Of a stretch of 64,000 nt of DNA, positions 45,061 to 57,800 are shown piece by piece. Within the stretch, counting starts at the first letter, position 1. Each line of letters starts with the position of its first letter. Under the pieces are notes generated by a model. It did no database searches. It saw only the letters and a list, made by a program, of their open reading frames with translations, and was not told the DNA's origin. The position numbers and the translations under genes were made by a program. The DNA is from Paraescarpia echinospica. Lineage: Eukaryota; Annelida; Polychaeta; Sabellida; Siboglinidae. The DNA lies in assembly GCA_020002185.1 (NCBI GenBank), contig CM034536.1, positions 9,219,284 to 9,283,283 on the forward strand, written 5' to 3'.

Positions 45061-45679
45061 TTAGCTAAAGTAACATTTAAGTAGAATAAAAGTAAATAAA
45101 ACTAAGCTGTTTTAAAACAGTGCAAGTGCAGGGTTTGGGCTGGTGCAAACACAGACAGGTAGATGGTAGGGTATATGAATATTAGTAAGTTTATGTCCTG
45201 GGCCGACTCAGGACTCAGGGTATTTTTAAACACAGGGGTACGTGACAGTTGTACACCCGAAGGAGGGACTGTTAGTAAGTTCAGGAGATGATAAAACAGA
45301 GGGGGGGGGATATTATTCCTTACATAGATGTTCCTAATCTAGAGCTATTTCGATAATGCCTAGTTTATGTGACTGGTATAACTAATATTTAATGACTCAA
45401 GGTAATGTGCATTTATTTTGTAAGAGTGCGTCGATCATTTGAGTTGCTGTGGGGGTGATTTTGGTTTGGCGCGCTCTGCTTATTGTTTACATATCTGCCA
45501 TTTTGATTTTAAAGTTTGTGTTGGTTGTTAGGCAATATAATTTAGTGAACTATAACTTTGGACTACTTGATCGCAAATGTATTGATATGTTCGTATTGTG
45601 ATGATGCTACAAATGCTTGTATGTAAATTTGGAATGATGACAGTCTTTATAATTTGTGTTTTTAACAATAAACGTATGA
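45061..45679. other. No gene recognised
   Basis: Flank of the LINE; contains a short G run at about 45302. Nothing else seen. Confidence 0.4.
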
Positions 45680-46130
45680 GAATAAAACAAGAATCAACTA
45701 CACCTGACGCATGCGCACTCACATTGGGGAAACGGGAAGAACACTTGGCACGAGACTAGAAGAACATATGAAGGAAGTCGAAACCATGACAACCAGACAT
45801 TTCACTCAAGGAAAAAGGAAAGACTCAACAAACATTGAACACAAGTCGGCTATAACTGACCATGCGGACAGACAAAACTGTGTCATAGACTGGGAAGGTG
45901 CAAGAATAGTTGACAGGGAGACAGACAGAGGGGCGCGATAGATCAAGGAGGCCATCTGGATCAGAAAGACTACATCTACAATGAATAGAGATGAGGGGGC
46001 TACCGATTGAGTCACGTGTGGGAAAGCCTGCTCGCCACGCCATCTGGCGAGTAGAGGAAGATCAGTTCCTGAAGGCTGTCGAAACATCGAAGTGAGTCGA
46101 ATTTATACAGTTGTGAATTAAGAAATTTGG
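45680..46130 (+). pseudogene. Penelope-like element, GIY-YIG endonuclease fragment
   Basis: Plus strand: HIGETGRTLGTRLEEHMKEV (YIG motif with H for Y, followed by the conserved G..R...H), then EHKSAITDHADRQNCVIDWE, ARIVDRETDRGAR and IKEAIWIRKTTSTMNRDEG. These are the endonuclease C-terminal words of Penelope-like retroelements, which combine RT with GIY-YIG nuclease. A stop replaces W after RGAR. The RT part is not found upstream. Confidence 0.8.
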
Positions 46131-46589
46131 ATGGAGACCTGCACTAAGATCTACAAGATTGCTAACGTTCAGACCACCATGACTAATATATAATAAATAT
46201 GTCTATAAATATAACTTACTGATGTTATATAAAAATAGAAAGAAAAAAATAGTAACTAAATTAATTGAAGTACAAAAAGAGTAGTAAACAAGTAATACCA
46301 TCATTTACAAATATTGATATCAATAATTATCACTACTGTCTCTAAACCCACTGACGTCATTATTGTCAGTTAATGTTAACAAACAAAACTGGCCTAACCT
46401 ACATTTACAAACATAATTTAAGACATAGTAGAGTATAACTAATAGCAATATTTGTATATTATAAAATGTCTACAATTGATATGGTCCATTTGGCTTGGAT
46501 ATATAGCAATTCTGAATGATACATTGTGATATATATTTGCTAATTATATATTTTGTTGCATAGTTTATAAAGCCTTGGTATGAATGACT
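46131..46589. other. AT-rich; probably LINE 3' region
   Basis: May hold the 3' UTR of the minus-strand LINE that follows. No coding features. Confidence 0.35.
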
Positions 46590-48510
46590 TTACATTTTTT
46601 CAAGTACAATTTTTGGAAGAAAGTTTTCTTGAATTATTTTTGGAATTTCATGTCTGATGCAAAGGCGGCAATACTTTGAATTTGTATGTTTTACTTGAAT
46701 ATCATAATTATTGTTGTTTGGAAGGTTGTTTTCCATGTTATTAAAACTTTGAGGTGCCCATCTGATCCTTTTTAATCTTATTATTGTATTTTTTTTAAAC
46801 ATATTTTGGAAGTATCCTGGGTGTTTCCGTTTTCATATTTAAAAAGAAGTTTGAGACATGATAGTTTATAGATGTCCTCTACCTTTAGTAATTCAAGATT
46901 CTTAAACAGAGGTGGAGTATGGAAATTATATTTGCTGTTTGATACTGCTCTGACTGCCTTTTTTTGCAACTTACTTATTCTTGGTCCTACATTAAGACCC
47001 CGTGCTTTTATTCCATAATTTAGGTGTGATAAAAATAGTGAATTGTAGATTATTTTTAAGATGTACACTGGAACATAGTGTCTTAATCTAGACATAATTC
47101 CACATATCCTTGACAATTTTTTATTTTTATTTTCTTTACTATGAAAACTCATCATCTTCGTTTTGCTTACATTGAGTGAGAGCTTGTTCACTACTAGTCA
47201 GTCAGTTATCTTGGTTAATTCTGCATTTATTTGATTAGATGTTGAGTTAGTTGTATGGTTATTTGTGAAGTTACCTAACGTGCTGAGCAGGGTGGTGTCA
47301 TCAGCATACATGATGGGTGTATATTTTGTACTAGCCATTGCTAAATCATTTATCGTTCGTAGAGGTCCTAATATTGACCCTTGAGGGACTCCTGCGATTA
47401 TTGTTTCTGAAGATGATTGAACATTGTTAACTTCAACATATTGCTGTCTGTTGTATAAGTAACTTCTGAACCAATCTAACTCTACATTTGTTATGCCGTA
47501 ATGTTTTAGTTTGCTGATGAGAATTGCATGGTCAATAGTGTGAAAGGCCTTTGACAAATCTAGGAATAGTGATATAGGTAGTTTTTTCCATCAAGATCTA
47601 AATATATTCGATCTACCATTTCAGTTAATGTTAATTCAGTATGATAACCTTCTCTGAATCTGTACTGATTTACACATAAGAGGTTATTTATAGTGTATTA
47701 TTTAAATAGTTGTGCATGAACTGCTTTTTGAAACACTTTAGATACAGAAGGTAAAAGTGATATAGGTTTGTAGTTATTCATATCATGTTCATCATCTTTC
47801 TTGAAAATAGGAACAATCTTCGCCATTTTCAATTTATTGGGAAATCTTCCTGTTGTCTATATAAGTTTTGAAGTTAGGTTTTCCTTCAGTATCGATTTTA
47901 TTTGCAAGAGTTGGCCCAACGTTTAGAAAAAAGGTGTTGAATTGATTTACTACTTTGTTTTTATCTGTTATCTTGATTCCGTTTTTATTAAGGTGAGTTT
48001 GTAATTTTGGGGGGATTCTGGATTTATTCCTTACATCAGCAATAGTTTCCCATATTTTGTTAGTGTCTTCTTTGTGTTTATTAAATTCTAGCTTCTGGTA
48101 ATCTTATTTGTCATCTCGTTTCAGCTTTCTGACTTGTTTAACCTTGGTTTTAAGTTCCGCATATTTTGAGGCATATGCCATTGTGCCAGGTTCTGCCATG
48201 TTGACTGTTCTGTAGAGTTCTTTCCTTTGTTTAATGTCTGAGAGAAGATTGCAATTCACCCATTTGTATTTTTTGTGTTTGTATTTATTGAATTTAACAG
48301 ACTTTAATGGAAAGTGCCTATTTATTATTTCATAAAGTTTTGTAGTGAATTGTTGAACATAGGTTATCGTGGGGTCTGCGGTTACATTATGATCAAAAAC
48401 TTCGGTCCATTCTATGTTTTCGAGTTCTTCAAGAAAACCCCGCATTTTGTTTCCTGTGTTAATTGTTTTTATTTTATTAAATATTTTATTAACTATGTGA
48501 GATTGTGAGT
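46590..48510 (-). pseudogene. LINE reverse transcriptase, long but frameshifted
   Basis: Minus strand: FPLKSVKFNKYKHKKYKWVN (linker), KIVPIFKKDDEHDMNNYKPI and SLLPSVSKVFQK-like RT block 1 near 47750..47830, MSKAFHTIDHAILISKLKHY, VPQGSILGPL, PIMYADDTTLLSTLG (catalytic YADD), LNVSKTKMMSFHS, then LFLSHLNYGIKARG and LQKKAVRAVSNSKYN. This is the CR1/jockey-group RT layout. Frame changes lie near 47195, 47560 and 48100. The endonuclease is missing. The linker resembles the plus-strand LINE at 35290..36511. Confidence 0.82.
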
Positions 48511-49397
48511 GGGTTTGGAGATTTACAATACATATGGTCTATTAGTGTTGCGTTTCTTTTAGATATTCTGGTTGGTAAGGTTATGATAGGTAGCAGATAC
48601 ACAAGTTCCGGATTATGGGGGTGAAATCTTGCAGAAATGAATCTGTTGAGGCATGATTATTGTAATCTTTTGGAGGTCTATATATGGGCAAGGCCAGCGA
48701 AAACGAGACATTTTCACTTGATCAACTGCTAAATTTTTTTTTCTTCAAAATCTAATTTGTAGACATTTTATTTGAAAGATCACCTATTCTACGGTGTATA
48801 TTACTAAAAACATGGTTTCATACTTGAATATTTGTATTTTTTCTGTTAACTTTAATATGAGTATGTTAAACGCCCACCGATTTACGTTACACAATGATGT
48901 TTAGTAAATTACCTGCCCTTATTATTTTAAGGATTTACTTCCCCAATTTGATACACATGTATATTGAGCAAGAGGACCTGATAGTATTAGCAGAATGTCA
49001 TTTACAAGTTCATCATAATTTAGTGTTTGTTTATCTGTCCAGCTTTCATGCAAGAATTTTGTGCATTCCATAATTTTGGAGGAAATTCCACATAACATGT
49101 TGTTCCGATGTCCATTGCACAAAGAAGAATGCAGCTGTGTTTGCACAAACCATTGATATGTCGTATGTAGATGTTCCCAATATACCAGACACCATTGTAT
49201 TGACACATTGGAATGTACTGAAATGTGTTGCCCCTTCGAACATGCGACATGTTTTCATAACGTAAATCGGAAGAAAGTGGAAAATAATAAAAACGTCAAA
49301 AAAAAAACATTGTTTACGAAATAATCATAGTTACTGTATATTATTTATTCACTGTGAGATACAATTAAAAGGTGAACAGGTCACACTGCATGTGCCA
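48511..49397 (-). other. Unassigned; open minus-strand text at 48922..49258
   Basis: A minus-strand frame at 48922..49206 (STYQWFVQTQLHSSLCNGHR and NYDELVNDILLILSGPLAQY) stays open but resembles no family I can name. It lies just downstream of the gene remnant at 49398..50186 on the same strand and could be one of its later exons. Confidence 0.3.
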
Positions 49398-50186
49398 TCA
49401 TCCTAACAAGTTATGTAATAACGTAACCATGAACACTGCTATTAAAAACTTGGTTTTCTTTCCTTGCACCGTTTCAAGTGAAGTACGGACAATTGCTTTC
49501 TTCTGAAAACTGTTGAGTGTTTTCTCCACCTCGTTAAGAAGGGCATGAAGTTGCACGAGAATTTCCTTGATTTTCGTTACTTTCGTCGGAGTGAAGCCAG
49601 CATTCCTTGTGTCCTCATTTGCCTGATTTTTCGGACTCGATTCGTCAGCAGTTTCTCCTTGTCTGTCGCTACTATTTCCACCAGATATTTGGTGTTTTTT
49701 AGTCTCTGGACAGTTTTCTTTGAAGTTTTCAGCTTCTTTCTTTTCCACCAGCTTGATTCTTTGTTCGAGTTCATCAAGTTTCTTCTCTTGTTTGTATATT
49801 GTCTAGTTTTGCATAGACACAATAGTGCTAGTGCGATTCCTCTTCCTTGAATTTTTAAATGGCAATTTCACAGTAAGCGGTGTATTGGGCAAGATTGTTG
49901 TTGTGCTGTCGCATGGCCCGCCATTTTCTTCTGCCACCTCTCGAACGTCTGGCTGTGTAACAGCACTTGCTATTGCCTTGAGCTTTCTCCGATATGTTTT
50001 GTTGTAGTCGCGTCCCTTTCTTTTCTTTTCCTGCAGTTTTGACATTGATATGTTGTCTCTTGGCATGTAATATTTTATAACACGATCTGTCTCCTTTCTT
50101 CCGTAACGTGGATCTTTTGTCTTTTTTCTATATCTGTAAGCTTTCTGGCATTCAGCTGATGTTTTTGCCATGGTTCCTACAAACAC
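49398..50186 (-). pseudogene. N-terminal part of a DUF7869-associated mobile gene
   Basis: Starting at 50170 (ATG, after MFVGT) the minus strand reads MAKTSAECQKAYRYRKKTKD, then PRYGRKETDRVIKYYMPRD and KLQEKKRKGRDYNKTYRRKL. Basic starts of the type KTxAERQKxYRxRKK...Y..KExxR.KxYY are usual for genes whose later exons hold a DUF7869 domain. The frame runs to 49803 (127 codons), then a second frame at 49398..49748 encodes a coiled-coil-like segment. The matching later domain is seen only at 16516..17570, far away, so this is another copy. Confidence 0.5.
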
Positions 50187-50687
50187 AAACTAAATAATGC
50201 TTCAAAAACTGCACATGCATGTGCCCATAGCACATGCATGTGCTCATGCCCACTTATGACTCAAACTCGCATCAGGCCGACCCTTTCCATGCATTCAGAG
50301 CATGTTTACAAGTATAGCTTTTGGGTCGAAACGAGCGTCAGAACGAGTTATTGTGCAATATTCCGACGTAATACAAACACTAGTCATCATAGAGGAACAA
50401 GCAGTTATCTTACGGTTCCACATGAATCGAATTTTATTCAAAACAATGAATGCGAATGGGCCTACAAGTCAACTAGGTTTCGCCGAGCTTGGGCTCGTTT
50501 TCAGAATAATTATATCAAATGCAACCAACGGGAGATAATCTACACCAATAAACATACATAGCAAACATATATTGTATCCAGCTACATAAAGTAACGTGTA
50601 TAATCTCATAATATCACTAGAATATCGATATATGACGGAGTTGTACAATTTATCATAACAACTTAAATCAGTCAGAGAGCTTCCGTT

Positions 50688-50770
50688 GGTCCCGCTAGCT
50701 CAGTGGGTAGGCGCGTTGGTTACTTGTCATTTATTTTACAATCGGGCGACGCCGGTTCAATCCTGACAGC
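50688..50770 (+). ncRNA. tRNA-like module in the left arm (Pol III box A and box B)
   Basis: Starts GGTCCCGC; box A TAGCTCAGTGGGTAGG at 50696..50711 and box B GGTTCAATCC at 50754..50763, correctly spaced. The acceptor and T stems do not pair well (no CGGGACC at the 3' end), so this is not a working tRNA. It may be a SINE-type head able to recruit Pol III. Confidence 0.6.
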
Positions 50771-50990
50771 ATGCAAACCTTCGATTTTCTATACACTTTT
50801 TTTGTTTATGTTTTCACGAAGTAATATAAACAAAATCATTTTATACTATAATGCACTGTTTGTAAATAATTTTTATTTTTGTAGTAACTATTTATTCGCC
50901 ACAAAAATGAAAATATGGTCATTATATAACGATGTTTCTAAATTTTATTTATCCAAACAAATGTAATGTAATGGATATATAATTTATTAA

Positions 50991-52114
50991 CCCTCTCGTG
51001 GTCAGAACGCCCGAATCAACCCGACTCCCACTCACGGCCAGAACGCCTGAATACGCCCGAATACAGGGGCACATTTAAACTGGTACCGCGAAACAGTGTC
51101 ATGCAATAACGGCAATTTATTTCGGCAGTTAACATATAATAATATTGAAGTTTCACTGGGAAGCGTCAAATGATGAAATGATGGCGATTTCCGTGACTAA
51201 TTAGAGCCAACCACCACGCGGTTTTGTAGTCGAACGCAGCGACAAACAATTTCCGGTCCCTCTTTTACGCCACGCAGTGAATATTTTAATGGTGATTTTC
51301 AGCCAATGAGATTAAAGTTTAACATTTGCTGCGGGCATAAACATGGAAGCACCCCGGAATTATTCCAAAACACGCGTCCGCAGGCGATTTCTACGATTAA
51401 ATGCTAACTTTTGAGCGGTCTATTTTGTTGTAAAGAAGTATTAATGCGCCGCGCGACGAAGCCGGTGGTGTTTTTTAGCTTTGGTGTAATTCTCGACATT
51501 GTCATTATGTCGAACTCCAGTAATTCGGACTTTGATGGGATTTTCGAATCGAGTTTATAACGAACGCTGCCATCGAAGGGGAATGTTTTGCACTATGATT
51601 ACGCATTTTAAACATAACACCAACTTAATAGTTCAGACGAGATGACGGCTATGATCACAAAGAACGCCATTTTGTATAAAATCTTGAAAATACATGCACT
51701 CTGAAAAACTTAAATTATTTCAGTTTTATTTACCATAGACATTTAATTAGTTTTCCATTCTGTAGCATAGTAATTTATGAACATTTCATACGCAGCATGT
51801 AACCGCTAATTAGTAATGAAAAATATTTAAAAAACAATAATTGTTGAAAATTATTTAAGTATTTTATTTTTGTCAAACTTTAGCAATTCATATTTGGGTA
51901 ATAAATTGACAAATATGTCACATACTTGGCTAGTTACACCAGGAATTAGTTCTTCAGATGTAGTGAAAATTTTATTTGAATCGAATCAAAAAATATTTAT
52001 TTATTTGCATTCATGCAACCCGAGTATATCACACGATTCACTCACAGCACATTCTCTTGATTTAATAGGATTCAATAACAGGCACATATTTGCATTAATA
52101 TGGCCTTGAAAGAG
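50991..52114 (+). mobile_element. Nonautonomous TTAA-flanked (piggyBac-type) element in the fold-back loop
   Basis: TTAA at 50987..50990 and 52115..52118. Inner ends CCCTCTCGTGGTCA and, inverted, CTCTTTCAAGGCCA agree at 10 of 14 positions. Near 51508 a plus-strand ATG reads MSNSSNSDFDGIFESSL then stop, like the acidic start of piggyBac transposases. No DDE domain remains. It differs from the full element at 9205..12119. Confidence 0.6.
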
Positions 52115-52370
52115 TTAATTGTAAATATATTGTACGGTAATATATTGTAATTATATATGTGAAAACCGATTGAGATCTGTCTGGATAAATACAATTTAGA
52201 AACATCGTTATATATAATGATCATATTTTCATTTTTGTGGCGAATAAATAATTACTACAAAAATATAAAAAATATTTACAAACAGTGCATTATAGTATAA
52301 AATGATTTTGTTTATATTACTTTGTGAAAACATAAAAAAAAAAAATGTAAAGAAAATCAAAGGTTTGCAT

Positions 52371-52453
52371 GCTGTTAGGATTGAACCGGCGTCTCCCGAT
52401 TGTAAAATAAAAGATAAATAACCAACGCGCCTACCCACTGAGCTAGCGGGACC
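52371..52453 (-). ncRNA. tRNA-like module in the right arm
   Basis: Inverted copy of 50688..50770 with a few changes: box B GGTTCAATCC at 52378..52387 and the GGTCCCGCTAGCT start at 52441..52453, minus strand. Both Pol III boxes are kept. Confidence 0.6.
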
Positions 52454-53039
52454 AACGGAAACTCTCTGACTTATTTAAGTTGTTATGATAAATTGTACAA
52501 CTCCTTCATATATCGATATTCTAGTGCTATTATGAGATGATACACGTTACTTTCTGTAGCTGGATACAATATATGTTTGCTATGTATGTTTATTGGTGTA
52601 GATTATCTCCCGTTGGTTGCATTCAATATAATTATTCTGAAAACGAGCCCAAGCTCGGCGAAACCTAGTCGACTTGTAGGCCCATTCGCATTCGTTGTTT
52701 TGAATAAAATTCTATTCATGTGGAACCATAAGATAAATGTTTGTTCCTCTATCATGACTAGTGTTTGTATTACGTCGGAATATTGCACAATAACTCGTTC
52801 TGACGCTCGTTTCGACCCAAAAGCTATCCTTGTAAACATGCTCTGAATGCATGGAAAGGGTCAGCCTGATGCGAGTGTGTGTCATAAGTGACGTCACGAT
52901 ACCACGTGATCGCCTAGCTTATTTAAATTTCATTTTCCGCGGGAATCGCTTCACAGACGGGCTGAAAATCGAATTGATGCTACAAATGTATTTTTCTGTA
53001 TTTTTTAATGTTGTCAAATGTTACATACAGTGTTAAATT

Positions 53040-53750
53040 TTCTGTACACATGGAAAAAGGATTTTAGCTAATGCCTTATTTTTATTTCCTTTAAACAGAA
53101 CAGTGGCACAGTTCAGAGCAATTTCTAGTTTCTGCCTGCCAACAAATACTTCCTTTGGGCAGAAGCCTCAAATAATGTGATGGAATAACTCATTGTTGTT
53201 CAGGAGTTCATCACTGGCCAGGAACTCAAACACTGGTTTAATTTCCTTGAGTACAAACTCTGGCAAAACATTCTTTTTTATCTTTTTAAAGTCCCCTTTA
53301 CAGCAGGACACCAGTCCCCACACGTGTCATGTTTATCCCCACGGTGGTACCAAATGGCCCATACGGCTTTTTATCACCGACAAATCCCCCATATTATCCC
53401 TCATTGCTGCTCCATAGTGTCCTTGAATCCTCCAAGCTGCTTTTTTAGTTTCCCCATACCTCCAATGCCCTTTTACGTTTTACCATTGTGGTTGTAAGTC
53501 TTGTTCTTGCACTGTATTATTTTTCAGTGAGTCGACGCCCCATTCTTTTTTTAACATGCCCGCCGCATTCCAGTTTACGAATTTCCTTGTTGTGATGCAC
53601 AGGGGGATCCATTGCAGCAATTTGAGAATAGCTTTTTTTTAATTCCCATCACCCAAGTAGCCCATATACTGGAGTCTGTGATCCTTTTCGGAGCATTTGT
53701 AAACAGCCTTGAAATTGACCAATGCAGATAAAAACAAGTGGTGCACTATA
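53040..53750 (-). pseudogene. Mutator-like transposase (PF20700-type) C-terminal fragment
   Basis: Minus strand: VNFKAVYKCSEKDHRLQYMG and YLGDGN, then IRKLECGGHVKKRMGRRLTE, a glycine-rich GIGGMGKLKKQ, AMRDNMGDLS, KAVWAIWYHRGDKHDT, and VLKEIKPVFEFLASDELL and FCPKEVFVGRQKLEIALNCA. The order ECVGHVQKRMGxRLR, GIGGxGKLT, AIRxNxGD, IKPxF..L...LL, CPK..FVG is that of Mutator-like transposase-domain genes of invertebrates. Multiple stops and shifts. The catalytic N-terminal part is absent. Confidence 0.7.
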
Positions 53751-54803
53751 TACCATGGGTACATAAGTTTGTAGCTTTAGAGGATGTGGACTCCATGCAA
53801 GGGTTGCATTTCCCTGATGGTTGGCTTGGCGACAGACAGGAAGGCTGGCAATGATGGCGTGATGTGTGGAACAGCAGATGGTGGTAGTTTGTTCCTTATG
53901 GCTACTGCTCTGGGGTAGAATGCATATTTATATGCATTGATGGTTGGAATTATTGTGTTGGTATATTTAAGTGGATGGTCGATTCTGTTGGAGATATGCG
54001 TGGCGTCCTGGAAACATGGTGGAGGGCTGATGTTGACCATGTGGTAGTGGATTTTGTAAAACACTGATGCTTGTTGAATGAGGCGACGTGTGTGGAGCGA
54101 GTCCCAGTTGAGTTTGTTTATGAGTGGTTTAATATGTGTTTCTTTTCGGTAGTCGGAGAAGATGAATCTTGTAGCATTTCTTTGGATTTGTTCTATGCGG
54201 TTAATTTTAGTTACTGTGTTGGGATTCCAGACTTCACTGGCATATTCAGTTTGTGGTCGGACAAGGGTTTGGTAAGCTTTTTCTTTAACATTTTGTGAGC
54301 AGGGTGACAGTGTTCTTCTTAAGAGTCTAAGTGTGCGGCTGGCTTTGGCAGTTATTTTGGTGCAGTGGTCGTTCCATCTTAGGTCACCAGCGTTAGAAAT
54401 AAGCCAGAATTTGTACTTGTCCGCCTGACAAGTGAGTTTTGAAATCTACTTGTCCGCCAACATTTTCACTTGTCCGGATAAATGCTAACGGAAAGCAATA
54501 ATACAAGCTTTACCCAAACAAAAACTAAGAAATTATTACTTTTATGATGAAAGCAAACAATTATCCTGCTGTTTATTATAAGAAACTAAAATTAATTTCT
54601 ATATTATAGTACACAATTCATATAAATTGCTCCCAGGCGCGTTATGTACATGTAATCAAATGGTTATCTACAAAAAACATCTTGGGGACGTATATTACAA
54701 TTAAAGTTAAATACACAAAAGTAAATACACACACAAAACAATAAATATTTTGACAACAAATTTTATTGGGCTGGTTTACTGAGCCCTGCAGTCGTCTCAT
54801 CAC

Positions 54804-57800
54804 TTAGATTCCAGTAGCATTGCTGATCAGGTCCTGCAATGTCGAATCCTCGTCCTCGTCCTTGTCCTCCGTTGACGTTTCAGGCTCTTTCCCTCCAGAC
54901 TCTCGTCGTTGAATTGCTTCATACCAGTGTGCGATTGCCTTCTCAGGGCAAAAGCTGCTTTCCGGTGGCGAGAGGAGGATAATGCGCATCAAGTCGTTCA
55001 GGGCTGGGTTTTGTAGTCTATTCCTGAAGTCTGTCTTGACGCGCTTCATTATGCTGAATCCCCTCTCAGCCTCAACGGATGTAGCTGGCATTGTTTGGAC
55101 CAAATCAATTACAGCCAACGCATTTTCAACCTCGTCCCCAAACAGCCGGTTAATGACCTCCCAGGAGCTCTGATGCAGATTGGCCCCAAGTCTGGTAATA
55201 TAATGAAAAGTAAATATAACATGATAACCCTAATAGTCATGAATACTCACACTGTCACATTAATCCTTAAAAAGAAATTACATCAGTGTTCAGGACAAGT
55301 TTACAAGGTTCATGTCTAGCTGTCAAACTGGCCAACAAACATCATATTATATAAAAGTATTAAACACAAAAACTTAATTCAATGTTACAAATGCATCAAA
55401 TAGAACTGATGTTTAGGTTTCGGTGTAGTGTTTCTTACCTCCTGTAACACATGATTTTCAACATCGTCCATTCCGGCATAATGCTGTCTATGCAGACACT
55501 TGCTCCAACCAGGGTCTCCTTGAAATGTTCAACGAGTGTGATGATATGATCATCTCCGTAGCCTGTGTCAATTTAAGCAACAATATTGGTCATAATAAAG
55601 ATTTATCAAGTACTTTTCTTAAACGTCATATATAGGTAATCGTTTTCATTTCAAATACAAATCGATGACGTTACTTTATATATATATATATATACAGCCT
55701 AATATAATATGCAATATAAAAGATAAATATTAATGCAAAAAACTATCATCACTATCATAGTATCCACACCCATAAACGTTCACAGCACATAATAAAATTT
55801 ATTATATTGTCAATTTGTGGTTTCGTACTATTGGCTTCCTGAAGCGTGTCTGGCCAACTGCTCAAGTTGGCAATCGATGTCGCTGTGACAATGGAATCGT
55901 CCATGTTGAATCGTGTGCCGAGCCTCTTCACCAAGTTGTTTGCCACATCCTCCATGTTCTCTCTGTTGCCTGCTGATCGTTTTGTGTCATCCTTCAGTGG
56001 GACACCTTTCAGCTCGTCCTTTCCTGTCACTTTCTGTCGCTTTGGACCAGGCCTTTAACATCAGTAACACACAGGTGAGTGTCTTGTTTATTTTTCTAAC
56101 AGGCCACCATGAAAAGCTACAGATGTTTCGTTGGTTGTGGAAATATTTTGTTCAGTGTATTTACAAAAAAATCCAACTAATAAAAGGAATGCTTCTTCTT
56201 ATTCATATTTTTCCTGTAATGTAATGTTGAATAATTAATAATAATAATAAATTATATACATGAACATAGCTAGTTAATTGGGTTCTTAAAAATGATAGTT
56301 AGCTGCACATGCTGGAAACAGAGGAAGCATTAATTGGTAATCATACCGTTCTCTGTGGTGTTCCAGGACTGCAATGGTTGCTTGGTGCGTGTCCGCCACA
56401 TCTGCCACACTGCAGGTAGGGCTTTGTAAGGAGAGGGACAACTTCGCAATCTGAAGTACGACATCCCAGACAAAGTGACCAAACACGACAAAGCTCCTGC
56501 TTGTCAATTTCACGTGGAATCCACTGGCTTTGCCAATGGCATCTTTCGATTGTCCGCTTTCTTTAACCTAATTAAAATATGTCAAACCCATCATGCAAAC
56601 ATGTTACCACAGTCCAAACAATTGTTATGATATGTTTATCCCTTCAGAGTTGTAAATTGTAACATTTGAAGTAGAAGACAGAAATTAAAATAGGAGGCCC
56701 ATTAGCTTAAGTGTCAAAGTCTATTGAAGTACGGGTGCAGCCAGTTCCAACAAAAAAATAATGCTTAAACACATGCGAAAAATGGTGTATGTTTGAAAAC
56801 TGTTTATATATTTCACTATCTATCAGGACAGGGTAAATCAAACTTGAAACTATGTCCCAGAATATATCGTACACCACCTGGAAAGAATTCTGGACAATTT
56901 AGTACGCTATGCTACTGTACAAAAAGTCTAGTTTCGTATTTTTATGGCAGATGTTAAAATATAGGATAAGTAGACGACTGTAAATATAGGCCTCTTAATG
57001 ACTTGTTATTACCTGTGACAAGTGAAGTACCAGCGCTGGATAAATCTCCCAGAGATTGTTGAGGGCACGAAGTGTGTGAGGCAGCCATCGGGTTCCACCA
57101 ACTCGAGTGGGAACCAGTTGCTTTGTCCCCGCCGCAACGCAAGCTTCTTTCAGATTCGCCCGGTTCAGATTGCTGCAAAACAGAATGCAAATTAACCTTC
57201 ATCTATTAATTTATTACAACTCACTCGAAATGAGACCATGTCACGCCCATAGTCTTGGAGCTGCACCGGCTACCTGTGAAATGTTGCATCACATTAAAAA
57301 TCCTCACCTCAGAACAATTATTTGGATGAGGCGCTATTGGCGAAATGTGTTGTTATTATTATACCAGTTATTTGGTGACTTTTTGTCATAATTTTTTTTT
57401 AATGAACTCGGAATACATTTTCACACAGAATTTTACACACCTGTTGTGATAGAACAAGAAGAGATCCAGCAGAAACTTGTCCAGCTCCTGGTACGATGGG
57501 TGACCTTTCACTACATCTCGACAAGCCAACTCGAGGCGGTGAGCAAAGCAGTGGATGCCTACAAATGATGAGCTGTTTTTCTTCAATTTTGCCACAACAC
57601 CTGCCTTTTGACCAGTCATTACAGCTGCCCCATCTGTGGCTATGGCTACAAACTTCTTGTTGAACTCATGCATCGGAACTGACAGTCCACTTTCAACCGC
57701 ATGCACAATACTAGCCGTTACTCCAGTTGCATCTGCTTTGGGGGTGTTCACAATGCCGAGGAAACTAACTTCAATTTTCCCAGCCTGGCAAGTACGGACA

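Larger units (their letters stand above)
50251..52890. mobile_element. Fold-back element with 715-bp inverted arms
   Basis: 50251..50965 on the plus strand matches 52176..52890 on the minus strand nearly base for base. Outer ends are CACTTATGAC on both sides. Each arm has an open 78-codon frame (FGSKRASERVIVQYSDVIQT; 50302..50538 and 52603..52839) and a tRNA-like module. The 1.2-kb centre is almost all filled by a TTAA-flanked insertion; without it the loop would be about 80 bp. No transposase is encoded. No clear target duplication was found. Confidence 0.85.

Noticed and set aside
50688..50770. Functional tRNA gene
   Set aside because: Box A and B are present, but the acceptor and T stems do not pair and the module is repeated inside transposon arms.
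55678..55695. TA dinucleotide run
   Set aside because: Simple microsatellite inside a hAT intron with no further meaning.
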